From Marinobacter alexandrii (lineage in GTDB: Bacteria > Bacteroidota > Bacteroidia > Cytophagales > Cyclobacteriaceae), in assembly GCA_039984955.1 (NCBI GenBank), contig JBDWTN010000003.1:1-64000 (forward strand): DNA of 64,000 nucleotides, written 5' to 3'. This document shows positions 46,850 to 55,813 of the stretch, one piece after another. The notes under the pieces were generated by a model. It was not told the DNA's origin and did no database searches. It saw nothing but the letters and a program-made list of their open reading frames with translations. Each line of letters starts with the position of its first letter. Position 1 is the first letter of the stretch. The position numbers and the translations under genes were made by a program.

Positions 46850-47599
46850 CTAACTAAATGAATTTTGTTCCAATACTGTTTGAGTAATCTTTTCCATTTG
46901 ATTCATCAATCTTTGATGTAAGAAATTCCCCATACTTATTCGTTTCACGCCTGCTCTAGCTAATGTTTCAAAATCAGGAAGATTTGGGAAACACATGACA
47001 TTCAAAGGGAGATCACAATTCGTGGTAATAGACTCGATATCACTAATTTCTGTAATACCTGGAAGAAAGATGCCATCAACATAGTTTTTATACGCTTCTA
47101 TTCTATTGAGTGACTCATTCAATGGACTTGCATTTGTCACCAAAAAAGCGTCTGATCTTAAATTGATGAAAATGTTTATGCCTCTCTCTTTGAGAGTGGC
47201 TGATATTTCAGCTATTTTTTCTTGAAATATTTTCACATTCTCAAGTACTCTTTCTCCATTCACAATCTTAGAATCTTCCAAGTTGATGCCTTGGACACCT
47301 AGCTTATCTAATTTGATGATATTATCAATAATCTCACTAGGAGTATTCCCATATCCAAATTCAAGATCTACACTCAACGGGATTTTAATTGAACTTATTA
47401 TTCTTTGGACTATTTGCAAGTAAAAGTCGAAGGGCATGTTTTGACCATCTTCATAACCTAGCGTATGAGCAATCGCAGCACTAGATGTCCCAACTGCATT
47501 GAAGTTCATTTTCTCATAATGTATCGCACTAGAAACGTCCCACACGTTTCCTAAAATTAAGGGCTCTTCTTTTTTATGTAGATCTAAGAATTTTTGCAT
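46850..47599 (-). CDS. Isocitrate lyase / phosphoenolpyruvate mutase family protein
   Basis: 249 residues from the ATG at 47599; a GTG one codon upstream is possible. The barrel motifs NVWDVSSAIHYEKMNF, SVDLEFGYG and GINLEDS match the ICL/PEPM superfamily. The KRCGH loop of isocitrate lyase is missing, so it is more likely a carboxy-phosphonoenolpyruvate mutase-like or oxaloacetate-hydrolase-like enzyme. Substrate cannot be told. Confidence 0.9.
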   Translation of the reverse strand: MQKFLDLHKKEEPLILGNVWDVSSAIHYEKMNFNAVGTSSAAIAHTLGYEDGQNMPFDFYLQIVQRIISSIKIPLSVDLEFGYGNTPSEIIDNIIKLDKLGVQGINLEDSKIVNGERVLENVKIFQEKIAEISATLKERGINIFINLRSDAFLVTNASPLNESLNRIEAYKNYVDGIFLPGITEISDIESITTNCDLPLNVMCFPNLPDFETLARAGVKRISMGNFLHQRLMNQMEKITQTVLEQNSFS

Positions 47600-47679
47600 C
47601 ACTTGTGTTTTTGATGCAAATGACCAACTAATTTAGAATTGCGGCAACCGAAAAATGAACGAGTATATTTTTAATTAAT

Positions 47680-48207
47680 CTAATCCTCGCCTAAATGTAA
47701 ATGATGTACATGCTCATCAATAACATCAATCTGCTTTGTGATTTCCTTCACATACTTTTTAAGCTCATCTTCAAGAGCCTTTACCTCTGCCTTGTATTCT
47801 GATCCTTTTTCAGCACCGAGATTCTTCTCTATGTCATTATACGTATTACACTCCTGATGAATGAACCTTCTAAAAGACTTAGTTGTGTAATCACTTTCTA
47901 AAGTCTCAATATCATCCAGCGTTGCTTTGGCCTCTTTATCTCCATTCTTAGTAAATTTCCTGGTCACTATCCCATAAAGTAAAGTATCGTAATGGTGAAT
48001 TTCATCAAGCATGCCGATGATTTGTTTTCTATATACCGATTGACCACAAAAACTCCCTAAGCCTTCATAAGTTTGCAGCTTCACGGCTTCACTGTCCCAT
48101 CGGAGAGTCAAGTCATCAATAGCTTTAACAATTTCAGCTTCTTTTTCTTGAGAGAAGGAAGCAAATGAAAATAAGCAGAGTAGTAGCAGAAGGATGTTAG
48201 ATTTCAT
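47680..48207 (-). CDS. Small secreted helical protein, unknown
   Basis: 175 residues from the ATG at 48207, which gives a clean signal peptide (KSNILLLLLCLFSFASFSQ); a longer in-frame start at 48285 would overlap the trmB start. The mature part is helical and highly charged with a Cys pair (FCGQ, ECNT) and the ending EHVHHLHLGED. Not recognised. It is divergent from trmB. Confidence 0.65.
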   Translation of the reverse strand: MKSNILLLLLCLFSFASFSQEKEAEIVKAIDDLTLRWDSEAVKLQTYEGLGSFCGQSVYRKQIIGMLDEIHHYDTLLYGIVTRKFTKNGDKEAKATLDDIETLESDYTTKSFRRFIHQECNTYNDIEKNLGAEKGSEYKAEVKALEDELKKYVKEITKQIDVIDEHVHHLHLGED

Positions 48208-48239
48208 TATTCTGTGTGTTTGATTGAACAGGTAATACA

Positions 48240-48899
48240 TTGGCAAAAAAAAATAAGTTAACGAAGTTTTCCGAAAATATGGCAAGTAAAAATGTCATAG
48301 AACCAGGAAAAGATCTTTTTGAGTCGATCCATGGAAACTGGAGCGAATTCTTTAGTAATAATAATGAAATCGTAATAGAACTTGCCTGTGGGTGGGGAGA
48401 GTACACTATTTCATTAGCAGAAAAATACACTAGTCAAAACTTTATAGGAATTGACATAAAGGGTGATCGTATTTGGAGAGGAAGTCAGTATGCTCAAGAG
48501 AATAACCTGGAGAATGTAGCATTTCTTCGTACACATATCATTGAGATCTTGAAATCTTTTGATGAAAATGAGGTAGATGAAATATGGTTGACTTTTCCAG
48601 ACCCAAGACCAAAAGAACGTGATGAAAAGCATAGGCTGTCCAACAAGAATTTCTTAGAAAAGTATCGCCAGATTCTTAAAGCAGATGGGTGGTTTAAATT
48701 CAAAACGGACAATACAGAGCTTTTTGAATATACATTACAAGTATTAGCCGACTTCAATATCAAAGATCATGAATTCACATTCGACCTGTACGATTCACCC
48801 ATGCTGAACGAACACCACGGAATTAAAACCAAATACGAACGCATCTGGACAGAGAAAGGGGAAAAAATCAAGTACATGAAGTTTAGGTTCGCTGACTAA
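48240..48899 (+). CDS. trmB: tRNA (guanine-N7-)-methyltransferase
   Basis: 219 residues, TTG start at 48240 (MAKKNKLTKFSEN). The SAM site is VIELACGWGEYTISLAEK with IGIDIKGDR, and the catalytic/tRNA motif is FPDPRPKERDEKHRL. It makes m7G46 in tRNA. The stop overlaps the convergent gene by 4 bp. Confidence 0.95.
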   Translation: MAKKNKLTKFSENMASKNVIEPGKDLFESIHGNWSEFFSNNNEIVIELACGWGEYTISLAEKYTSQNFIGIDIKGDRIWRGSQYAQENNLENVAFLRTHIIEILKSFDENEVDEIWLTFPDPRPKERDEKHRLSNKNFLEKYRQILKADGWFKFKTDNTELFEYTLQVLADFNIKDHEFTFDLYDSPMLNEHHGIKTKYERIWTEKGEKIKYMKFRFAD

Positions 48900-49537
48900 T
48901 ACTCAACGATAGTTCTTGCAGCCAGGTAGCCATTGTAGAAAGTGAAATTTGAACGTTTGAATCTTTTCATGACCTTATCTAGCTTATCAGCGTATTCTTC
49001 AGCTTCACCAATCAGCTTGTCTTTATCTTGTCTGGCGATTTTTGAGGCCATATCGTACGTTTGAGATTTGCCTAGACTTAGCTGATACTCATCCAGGTTA
49101 AGCTTAACATCATCAATTTGATCTTGCACCAATCCATAGTCACCCATATTGTTCACATGTATTTCTAAGAGATCAATCATTTTGGTGACCTTATCAACAA
49201 AATCGTCATAGGGTAACCTGAAGTAATCAGAATAATAATTTGCAGCTTGTTGGCGAAGCTTTTCGTTTCCAATATCATCGGCATAAGCTTCAAGTGTATC
49301 ATCCAGGATATCCATTTTATCTGCTATCTGCTTCTTGAGATGCAAAATAGCTTGTCCCATATGCACCTTTGAAGTATCCTTTCCAATAAGAGACTCCTTC
49401 AAAGTAGGAATTAGTTGGTGGATCCTATTTTTATAATTGCTTACAATTGGAATAGCGATCCATATAGCTATGTGATCATCCAGGTAAGCATTTGTTTGCT
49501 CAAACATTTCAAGTTCTCTTGCGAATAAGGTTTCCAT
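48896..49537 (-). CDS. Helical hypothetical protein
   Basis: 213 residues, mostly alpha-helical by composition, with many Asp, Lys and Tyr and no signal peptide or Cys. Nothing recognised. It converges with trmB and has a 12-bp perfect inverted repeat in its upstream gap (49586-49633). Confidence 0.65.
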   Translation of the reverse strand: METLFARELEMFEQTNAYLDDHIAIWIAIPIVSNYKNRIHQLIPTLKESLIGKDTSKVHMGQAILHLKKQIADKMDILDDTLEAYADDIGNEKLRQQAANYYSDYFRLPYDDFVDKVTKMIDLLEIHVNNMGDYGLVQDQIDDVKLNLDEYQLSLGKSQTYDMASKIARQDKDKLIGEAEEYADKLDKVMKRFKRSNFTFYNGYLAARTIVEY

Positions 49538-49585
49538 ATTGGCATATCATTTAATGAAGCAAATATGCCCTAATCAATACATAAA

Positions 49586-49633
49586 TTTTCATTTATATTT
49601 ATTATGAAAAGCATAAGTAATTATAAATGAAAA
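49586..49633. repeat. Inverted repeat in the gap before the helical protein gene
   Basis: TTTTCATTTATA (49586-49597) and TATAAATGAAAA (49622-49633) are perfect 12-bp inverted arms with a 24-nt spacer. A third related half-site, ATGAAAA, lies at 49604-49610. The repeat fills the 101-bp gap between two minus-strand genes and may be an operator. Confidence 0.6.
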
Positions 49634-49638
49634 CTTAA

Positions 49639-50352
49639 CTATCTATATTCAGGATTTTCAAAATTCCATCTCGTCCCGTCATCCCAATCTTTCCTGGAGT
49701 TACCATACTTAGGATATCCTCCATTATCCTTCATCATCCTTGCAAGATGGAGCAAGTTGTAAGTCATAAAAGTGGTATTCCTGTTCGTAAAAGCATTGTC
49801 AAATGCATTGGCTTCTTTATCCATGTAACTAGGTCCAGGACCAGCTTCACCGATCCATCCACAATCTGCCTGAGGTGGAATGCTGTATCCTAGATGTTGT
49901 ATTGCATATAGAATACTCATAGCGCAATGCTTGATGCCATCTTCATTACCCGTAACAACACATCCTCCTACTTTGCCATAATAGATGTATTGTCCCTTAT
50001 CATTTTGATTACCGCTCATTCCATATAAACGTTCAATTAACTTAACCGAAACAGAAGATTTTTCACCCAGCCAGATTGGGGTTCCAATGACCAAAATATC
50101 AGCTGCCATTACTTTTTCGTAGATTTCTGGCCAATCATCTTCTCCATACCCATGTTCTTTCATATCTGGGTGGACTCCATAAGGAATCGCATAATCAACA
50201 AAGCGAATACTCTCAGTAGCTAAACCTTCTTTCTCCATGATATCAATAGAAACATCTATCAAACCTTGGGTATGACTCTGATTAGGAGATTTTTTAAGCG
50301 TGCAATTGATAAACAATGCAGAAAGGTCAGTGAAATCAGTTTTACTCATCAT
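49639..50352 (-). CDS. Flavodoxin-like NAD(P)H-dependent FMN oxidoreductase
   Basis: 237 residues. The FMN phosphate-binding region is FINCTLKKSPNQSHTQ, and ADILVIGTPIWLGEKSS and GGCVVTGNEDGIKHCA follow the flavodoxin fold. Such proteins reduce quinones, azo dyes or other acceptors. The ABC ATPase gene starts 65 bp away on the other strand. Confidence 0.85.
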   Translation of the reverse strand: MMSKTDFTDLSALFINCTLKKSPNQSHTQGLIDVSIDIMEKEGLATESIRFVDYAIPYGVHPDMKEHGYGEDDWPEIYEKVMAADILVIGTPIWLGEKSSVSVKLIERLYGMSGNQNDKGQYIYYGKVGGCVVTGNEDGIKHCAMSILYAIQHLGYSIPPQADCGWIGEAGPGPSYMDKEANAFDNAFTNRNTTFMTYNLLHLARMMKDNGGYPKYGNSRKDWDDGTRWNFENPEYR

Positions 50353-50387
50353 ACTTTATTTAATGTTACTGCCACCTTTGACCATCC

Positions 50388-50395
50388 TATATTTG
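50388..50395 (+). promoter_or_regulatory. Candidate -7 element of the ABC ATPase gene
   Basis: TATATTTG matches TAnnTTTG; a TTA 19 bp upstream could stand in for the -33 TTG. The predicted leader to the ATG at 50418 is about 16 nt. Confidence 0.4.
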
Positions 50396-50417
50396 GGTCG
50401 ATCTCATAGATGAGTAA

Positions 50418-51353
50418 ATGGCAAAACTAAAATTACATAATATTCGAAAGACATTCGATGGGCAGAGAGATGCTTTTGATTGCTCTTTTTTAGAAGTTGA
50501 TGAAGGCAGTAGGATAGGTATTGCCGGCGAGACTGGATCAGGAAAATCAACACTATTGAAGATCATTGCAGGGTTGGAAAAACCGAATGAAGGAGAGGTA
50601 CTTCTGGGTCAGGAAAATATTTACCCAAAGCTAGATCGGCTCATTCCTGGACATCCCAAAATGGCTTACTTATCTCAGTCTTTTGAACTACCAAAATTCA
50701 TTAGTGTAGAAGATTTTTTATTAGTGCATCCATATTCCGATGAAGAGGTATCGCGCATGGCAGAACTTTGCAGGATAGAAGATTTACTTGACAAGGATAC
50801 ACGGGCACTCTCTGGGGGAGAGAGACAAAGAATTGCACTGGCTAAAGTTTTGATGAAGGAACCTGAGATTTTACTTCTAGATGAGCCTTTTTCCAATCTA
50901 GATACGCATCATAAGCATAAAATGAAGAGTGTCATTAATAACATAGATGAAGAGATTAAGGCCACCATTTTGATGGTGTCACATGAGTCAACCGACTTAC
51001 TTCCCTGGTCTGAAGAAATTCTTGTTTTGAAAGAAGGAGAGATTGTTCAACAAGGTAACCCAAAAGAGATCTATTTTCATCCAGCCAACGAATATGTAGC
51101 TGGACTATTTGGAGACTATCAATTGATCGATCCAAAGAGGTGGTTGGAGGTAGAAGGAGATGAAAGAATTGTAAGACCTGAGCAATTTCAACTCAATGAT
51201 CATGGAAAAAAAGGTCAAATAATTAATATTCAATTTAAAGGAAATCACGAGGAATTAGTTATCAAAGTTGCAGATGAAATTGTGTTCACATCTTCATTAC
51301 CAGGAAAGTATGAGATCGGTGATGATATACATGTATCCTTGAGTATTCAGTGA
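50418..51353 (+). CDS. Solitary ABC transporter ATPase with TOBE-like C-terminus
   Basis: 311 residues. Walker A GETGSGKST near residue 36, Q-loop LSQSF, signature LSGGERQR, Walker B ILLLDEPFSNLD and the switch His in MVSHES are all present. The last 60 residues (VRPEQFQLND onward) resemble the TOBE_2 domain of iron and putrescine importers such as FbpC and PotA. No permease or binding protein is adjacent, so it must serve components elsewhere or act in a non-transport role. Confidence 0.92.
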   Translation: MAKLKLHNIRKTFDGQRDAFDCSFLEVDEGSRIGIAGETGSGKSTLLKIIAGLEKPNEGEVLLGQENIYPKLDRLIPGHPKMAYLSQSFELPKFISVEDFLLVHPYSDEEVSRMAELCRIEDLLDKDTRALSGGERQRIALAKVLMKEPEILLLDEPFSNLDTHHKHKMKSVINNIDEEIKATILMVSHESTDLLPWSEEILVLKEGEIVQQGNPKEIYFHPANEYVAGLFGDYQLIDPKRWLEVEGDERIVRPEQFQLNDHGKKGQIINIQFKGNHEELVIKVADEIVFTSSLPGKYEIGDDIHVSLSIQ

Positions 51354-51445
51354 TTTGTAGCTCTGAGGTAATCAATTATAAAATTTGTGACACACGTATT
51401 GATATATGTTAAATTTATGGCAAATTTTTTTTATAAGTTATTCTT

Positions 51446-52393
51446 ATGAATCTTCAGCAATTAGAATATGCACTCGCACTTGAAAAGTTAGGCTCGTTTA
51501 CACAAGCTGCTAAGACCTTGCATGTCACCCAACCTGCACTTAGTTTACAGATCAAAAACCTTGAAAACGAAATAGGCATCTCTCTTTTCGATAGGTCTAG
51601 GACAAACGTAGAACCGACTGAACGGGGATTGAAATTTTTATTAAAAGCAGGCGAAATAGTCTCAGCCAGTAAACAGTTGAAAGACTATGCTATGAGCCTA
51701 GGCCAACAGTATACAGGTAAGTTGAAAATTGGAGTAATTCCAACATTATCACCATTTCTGATTCCACTATTTCTAGATGATTTCAATCAAACATATCAAG
51801 AGGTATCAATAGAAGTACACGAGCTTTTGACAGAACAGATTTTACAAAAAGTCAGATTAGGCGAACTCGATGGCGGAGTTATTTCTACACCAATATCCAG
51901 GCAAGGCATAGAGGTCAGACCCCTTTTTTATGAATCTTTCTTTCTTTATCAAAATCAAGAAAGTAATAAGGTCTTGGCTTTGGAATCACTCAAACTTTCA
52001 AACATAGATTTGGGAACTCTTTGGCTACTCGAAGAAGGAAACTGCTTTCGAGATCAGGTTAATGATATTTGCTCATTTAAGCATGTAAAAACACAAACAA
52101 GCTTAAAATATTTTTGTAGCAATATAGATTCCTTAATCCGGATGGTGGATCATTTTGGTGGAATTACAATACTTCCAGAGTTGACCACCTTAAGTTTAGA
52201 TAATGATCAGGAAAAGAGTTTAGTTATTCTTGAAGGAAAGATTCGTGAAATTGGTTTTATAAATAGAAAATCTTCGGGACAAGAACATTTGTTTGAGGCT
52301 TTATGCACCATTATCGAGCGAAATGTCCCACGATCTATGAAGCATAAGGATGATAGGGAAGTTGTTGATCCAGGAATAGATAGTAACTGGTAG
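51446..52393 (+). CDS. oxyR: LysR-type regulator, OxyR-like
   Basis: 315 residues. The N-terminal winged helix contains SFTQAAKTLHVTQPALSLQI. In the effector domain Cys200 and Cys209 lie in LLEEGNCFRDQVNDIC, nine residues apart, the same spacing as the peroxide-sensing Cys199 and Cys208 of E. coli OxyR. This is strong evidence for a thiol peroxide sensor. No catalase or peroxidase gene is next to it. Confidence 0.9.
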   Translation: MNLQQLEYALALEKLGSFTQAAKTLHVTQPALSLQIKNLENEIGISLFDRSRTNVEPTERGLKFLLKAGEIVSASKQLKDYAMSLGQQYTGKLKIGVIPTLSPFLIPLFLDDFNQTYQEVSIEVHELLTEQILQKVRLGELDGGVISTPISRQGIEVRPLFYESFFLYQNQESNKVLALESLKLSNIDLGTLWLLEEGNCFRDQVNDICSFKHVKTQTSLKYFCSNIDSLIRMVDHFGGITILPELTTLSLDNDQEKSLVILEGKIREIGFINRKSSGQEHLFEALCTIIERNVPRSMKHKDDREVVDPGIDSNW

Positions 52394-52394
52394 T

Positions 52395-52901
52395 TCAGAA
52401 AAGGCTTCCTGTCTTAGGAAGGGCCTGTCTCTTCAAATGTTTCAGGTACAATTGAGCACAAGCATTAGCATCACTTAAAGCATCATGATGCTGTAAAGGA
52501 ATTTTATATTTTTTGGAAAGGTAGGCTAGCCCTCTACGATAGATTACACGCGTACACCTTACTTCGAAGTGAGGTTGAGCAATGTCGTAGAATGCAAGCG
52601 TATTTCTTAAACAATTCACATCAAAATTTGCGTTGTGAGCTACAACTACCTCATCTTCGATCAAATGCTTGATATCAAACCACACCTCTTCAAATAGGGG
52701 AGCCTTTAGTGTATCTTCTGGTTTGATTCCATGCACTTCAATGTTCTTATAGAAGTATTCATTTTTTGGAGGTTGAATGAGGCGATTCACTTCTTCGGTT
52801 GTAATTCCATTCTCAACCCGAACAATCCCAACTTGACAAACACTTGCTGGATTCCATGTAGCTGTCTCAAAATCTAACGCTGAAAAGGATTCTAAACTCA
52901 T
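52395..52901 (-). CDS. DEDDh-family 3'-5' exonuclease
   Basis: 168 residues of the DnaQ fold: exo I SALDFETATW, exo II VVAHNANFDVNCLRNTL and exo III HHDALSDANAC. It is a single exonuclease domain without polymerase parts; likely DNA repair or RNA trimming. It converges with the OxyR-like gene, ending 1 bp after its stop. Confidence 0.9.
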   Translation of the reverse strand: MSLESFSALDFETATWNPASVCQVGIVRVENGITTEEVNRLIQPPKNEYFYKNIEVHGIKPEDTLKAPLFEEVWFDIKHLIEDEVVVAHNANFDVNCLRNTLAFYDIAQPHFEVRCTRVIYRRGLAYLSKKYKIPLQHHDALSDANACAQLYLKHLKRQALPKTGSLF

Positions 52902-52980
52902 TGAAATGCTAAAATAGGATCTGAACTCGATAAGTGAATTTTAAAATAAACTTTTAAGTTAAAAAACGCTTAGACTATTG

Positions 52981-53481
52981 ATGAATAAAATAAAGAAGAT
53001 TAAGTCCTTACCAGGTCAGGAATCTGTTTGGGATTATCCGAGACCACCAGCGCTTCAAAAGGTTACAAAACATATTCGAATCATTTGCAGTTCGGAAATT
53101 ATTTTAGACACCAATAGCTCGTTCCGAATACTCGAAACAAGTCATCCACCTACTTACTACTTGCCAATTAGTGATTTTAAAACTGATATAATCTTAAGAA
53201 ATGAAAATAAAAGCTCTTTTTGCGAGTTCAAGGGGATGGCACATTATTACGATATAAAGGCGGGTGACAAGATTGTAGAGAATTGTGCGTGGGGGTATGA
53301 AAACCCTACAAATCCCTATCATGAACTTAAAGATCATGTATGTGTCTATTCGCAATATATGGATGAGTGTTATGTGGGCGATGAAAAAGTACTTCCACAG
53401 CCAGGAGGTTTTTATGGAGGCTGGATTACCTCCAATATAGTTGGACCATTCAAGGGAGAACCCGGAAGCTGGGGTTGGTAA
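52981..53481 (+). CDS. DUF427 domain protein
   Basis: 166 residues from the ATG at 52981. The pattern ESVWDYPRPPALQKVTKHIRI and KGMAHYYDIKAGDKIVENCAWGYENP is typical of DUF427. The end PFKGEPGSWGW is also conserved in the family. Function of the family is unknown. A terminator follows. Confidence 0.88.
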   Translation: MNKIKKIKSLPGQESVWDYPRPPALQKVTKHIRIICSSEIILDTNSSFRILETSHPPTYYLPISDFKTDIILRNENKSSFCEFKGMAHYYDIKAGDKIVENCAWGYENPTNPYHELKDHVCVYSQYMDECYVGDEKVLPQPGGFYGGWITSNIVGPFKGEPGSWGW

Positions 53482-53482
53482 G

Positions 53483-53511
53483 AAAAAAGCCGCACACATT
53501 TGTGCGCGGCT
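53483..53511 (-). terminator. Terminator between the DUF427 gene and the transporter gene
   Basis: AGCCGC(A)CACA and TGTG(C)GCGGCT pair with one mismatch; on the minus strand the hairpin runs into six T residues, so it mainly serves the leftward transporter operon. Confidence 0.82.
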
Positions 53512-53540
53512 CATTTACTCAACTAACTTGAACTGGCTCC

Positions 53541-54506
53541 TCAACCAGCATTTTGAATGATTTGATAGTAGAAAGGAATTCCGATGATTACATTGATTGG
53601 AAATGTAATACCCAATGCCATTGGTAGATATAAACTCGGATTTGCCTTTGGCACTGCGTTTTTCATAGCTGCAGGAACAGCGATGTATGAAGCACTTGCA
53701 CCAAGCAATGCAAACAATAATTGATTTCCTGGAGAGTCCGTTATTTGCATACTAATAAAGAGGGCTACCAGGCCATTGAAAAAAGGCATCAATGTTGAAA
53801 ACAGGAAGGGGTATAATCCTTTTTTTACCATAACGGAGAGTTGCTTTCCACTTGTGATACCCATATCTAAAAGGAACACTGCCAGAAACCCTTTAAAAAT
53901 ATCTGTTGTAAAAGGCTCAATACCTTGCGCTTGTTTATCACTAGCTAGAAACCCAATGATGAGACTTCCCATAATTAGAACAACACTGCCATTCGTTACA
54001 GAATGATAGAGGACTGACTTACAGGAAGGTCGATTCTTATCTGTCTTGTTGTAAAGGTTGATAAGTAATACACCTACAACGATAGCAGGAGCTTCCATAA
54101 CAGCCATAACAGCAATCATATGACCTCCAAATTCTACTTGCTGAAACTCAAGGAAAGAAATGGCGGTTACAAAAGTTACTGCACTTACGGATCCATATGC
54201 TGCTGCTATGGCCCCAGAGTTTTCAATACTCAACCTTCGTTTTAGGATGAAAAAAGCAAGTAATGGAACAGTAGCAGCCAACAAGACTCCTGCGACAATG
54301 CTCCATATCAACTCACCACTTATTGCGCTATGAGAAAGCTCTTGTCCTCCTTTGAATCCAATGGAAAACAGCAAGTAGATCGAAATAAATTTCGAAGAGC
54401 TTTCTGGTATTTGTAAATCACTTTTCAATTGAACTGCTATGATCCCTAGTAGGAAGAAGAGCAAAGCAGGATTCGTAATGTTTTCGGCTAGGCCACTGAA
54501 AATCAT
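53541..54506 (-). CDS. Sodium-dependent bicarbonate transporter, SbtA-like
   Basis: 321 residues with about ten membrane helices. The opening NPALLFFLLGIIAVQLKSDLQIPE and the later FLLDMGITSGKQL and LGASASYIAVPAAMKNAVP match the SbtA (DUF897) permease family, which imports bicarbonate with sodium. A small gene lies 2 bp upstream, and a LysR regulator is divergent. In a heterotroph it may feed carboxylases. Substrate assignment follows the family; it is not proven here. Confidence 0.85.
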   Translation of the reverse strand: MIFSGLAENITNPALLFFLLGIIAVQLKSDLQIPESSSKFISIYLLFSIGFKGGQELSHSAISGELIWSIVAGVLLAATVPLLAFFILKRRLSIENSGAIAAAYGSVSAVTFVTAISFLEFQQVEFGGHMIAVMAVMEAPAIVVGVLLINLYNKTDKNRPSCKSVLYHSVTNGSVVLIMGSLIIGFLASDKQAQGIEPFTTDIFKGFLAVFLLDMGITSGKQLSVMVKKGLYPFLFSTLMPFFNGLVALFISMQITDSPGNQLLFALLGASASYIAVPAAMKNAVPKANPSLYLPMALGITFPINVIIGIPFYYQIIQNAG

Positions 54507-54508
54507 AC

Positions 54509-54796
54509 TTAATTCTTAATCTTTAAGATTGTCTGTTTATTGTACTCAATGTCTTTTCCCATCTCTTCTGCACGCAAGGCAAAGCTGTGGATTGCAAGAC
54601 CTGAAATATTCGTTACTTCAACAGTTTCGTGATCAATCCATCGAATCTTGCTTTCATCATACTCCCCCTTTTTCATAAGTTCTTGCTTGAATACTTCTGA
54701 TAGAGGAAGCTCTTCATTCTGAAAATTCATTGATTTTTCTTGTAGCGTTTTGGCTGCATTTGTCTGCGAGAAGATGGAGTTCATGGTAATTGTCAT
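54509..54796 (-). CDS. Small protein in operon with the SbtA-like transporter
   Basis: 95 residues, soluble, with TVEVTNISGLAIHSFALRAEE in the C-terminal half. It is not the PII-like SbtB protein. It ends 2 bp before the transporter start, so it is co-translated; a regulatory or assembly role for the transporter is possible. Unrecognised. Confidence 0.7.
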   Translation of the reverse strand: MTITMNSIFSQTNAAKTLQEKSMNFQNEELPLSEVFKQELMKKGEYDESKIRWIDHETVEVTNISGLAIHSFALRAEEMGKDIEYNKQTILKIKN

Positions 54797-54836
54797 CTTG
54801 TTTTATTTTTGATTTCGAGGCAAATATGAATGGAAT

Positions 54837-54893
54837 AATTCATAAGTTTTTATTTATATTTTTAATGATTTACATTAATATTGCTTATGAATT
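54837..54893. repeat. Inverted repeat spanning the transporter/LysR intergenic region
   Basis: AATTCATAAG (54837-54846) and CTTATGAATT (54884-54893) are perfect 10-bp arms separated by 37 nt. The right arm contains the LysR start codon. It is a candidate regulator-binding site for the divergent pair. Confidence 0.55.
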
Positions 54894-55813
54894 ATACAAT
54901 CCACCAGCTTCGAGTATTTCAAAGTATTTGTAAGAACAAGAGCATCACTAAAGCTTCAGAAGAACTTTATTTGACTCAGCCTGCAGTTTCGATTCAATTA
55001 AAAAAATTGCAGGATCAGTTTGATATACCTCTTACAGAGGTAATAGGAAGGCAGCTTTATATCACTGATTTTGGAATGGAAATTCATCGTGTTAGCGCAA
55101 GAATCTTGCAAGAAGCTGAATCTTTGAAAACGACAGTAGATCAATACAAAGGCCTGCTTTCTGGTAAGATTAGCATTTCAGTAGTTTCGACCGGTAAGTA
55201 TGTTATGCCTTATTTTTTGAAGCAATTTTCAGAAGCACATCCTCAGGTAGAGTTGCGTATTGATGTAACAAATAAGAATGCTGTGGTAGAGAGTTTAACA
55301 AAGAATGAAACAGACTTTTCATTGGTTTCAGTACTGCCTGAAAATCCTCCTGTTGAAGCCGTGGAATTAATGGAAAACGAACTTTTTCTAGTATCTAATT
55401 CAGATCGAACAATAAGTAAAAAGACCTTTAAACCTCAGGACATAAGCGAATTGCCAATCATTTTTAGAGAAAAAGGCTCAGCTACAAGAATGGTTATGAA
55501 ACAATTCTTCTCAGACCATAACATAAATCCTGAAAAGTCCATGGAACTAATGAGTAATGAAGCGGTAAAACAAGCGGTAAATGCTGGTTTAGGAGTTTCG
55601 ATTATGCCATTAATAGGATTAAGGAATGAGTTGAAATATGGAAGCCTCAAGATTATTCCAGTGAAGGGCTTACCCATTGTCACTAGATGGAACTTGATTT
55701 ACACAAAAGGTAAACGCTTAACACCCGCTGCAAGTGAACTTTTAAATTTCATATCCTCTCATAAAGATGAGATTGTGAAAGATCATTTTAGTTGGGTAGA
55801 AGAAGTTAAATAG
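54887..55813 (+). CDS. LysR-type regulator (CbbR/CmpR-like) divergent from the bicarbonate transporter
   Basis: 308 residues from the ATG at 54887; a TTG two codons upstream is the alternative. The winged-helix contains SITKASEELYLTQPAVSIQLKKLQDQF, and the effector domain has the LysR substrate fold. Its position divergent from the SbtA-like operon suggests it controls bicarbonate uptake, as CbbR/CmpR do elsewhere; this is inference. Confidence 0.88.
   Translation: MNYTIHQLRVFQSICKNKSITKASEELYLTQPAVSIQLKKLQDQFDIPLTEVIGRQLYITDFGMEIHRVSARILQEAESLKTTVDQYKGLLSGKISISVVSTGKYVMPYFLKQFSEAHPQVELRIDVTNKNAVVESLTKNETDFSLVSVLPENPPVEAVELMENELFLVSNSDRTISKKTFKPQDISELPIIFREKGSATRMVMKQFFSDHNINPEKSMELMSNEAVKQAVNAGLGVSIMPLIGLRNELKYGSLKIIPVKGLPIVTRWNLIYTKGKRLTPAASELLNFISSHKDEIVKDHFSWVEEVK

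Noticed and set aside
46821-46855. GTTAGA/TCTAAC hairpin after folC as a terminator
   Set aside because: Only 6-bp arms with a 15-nt loop and no T run in either direction.
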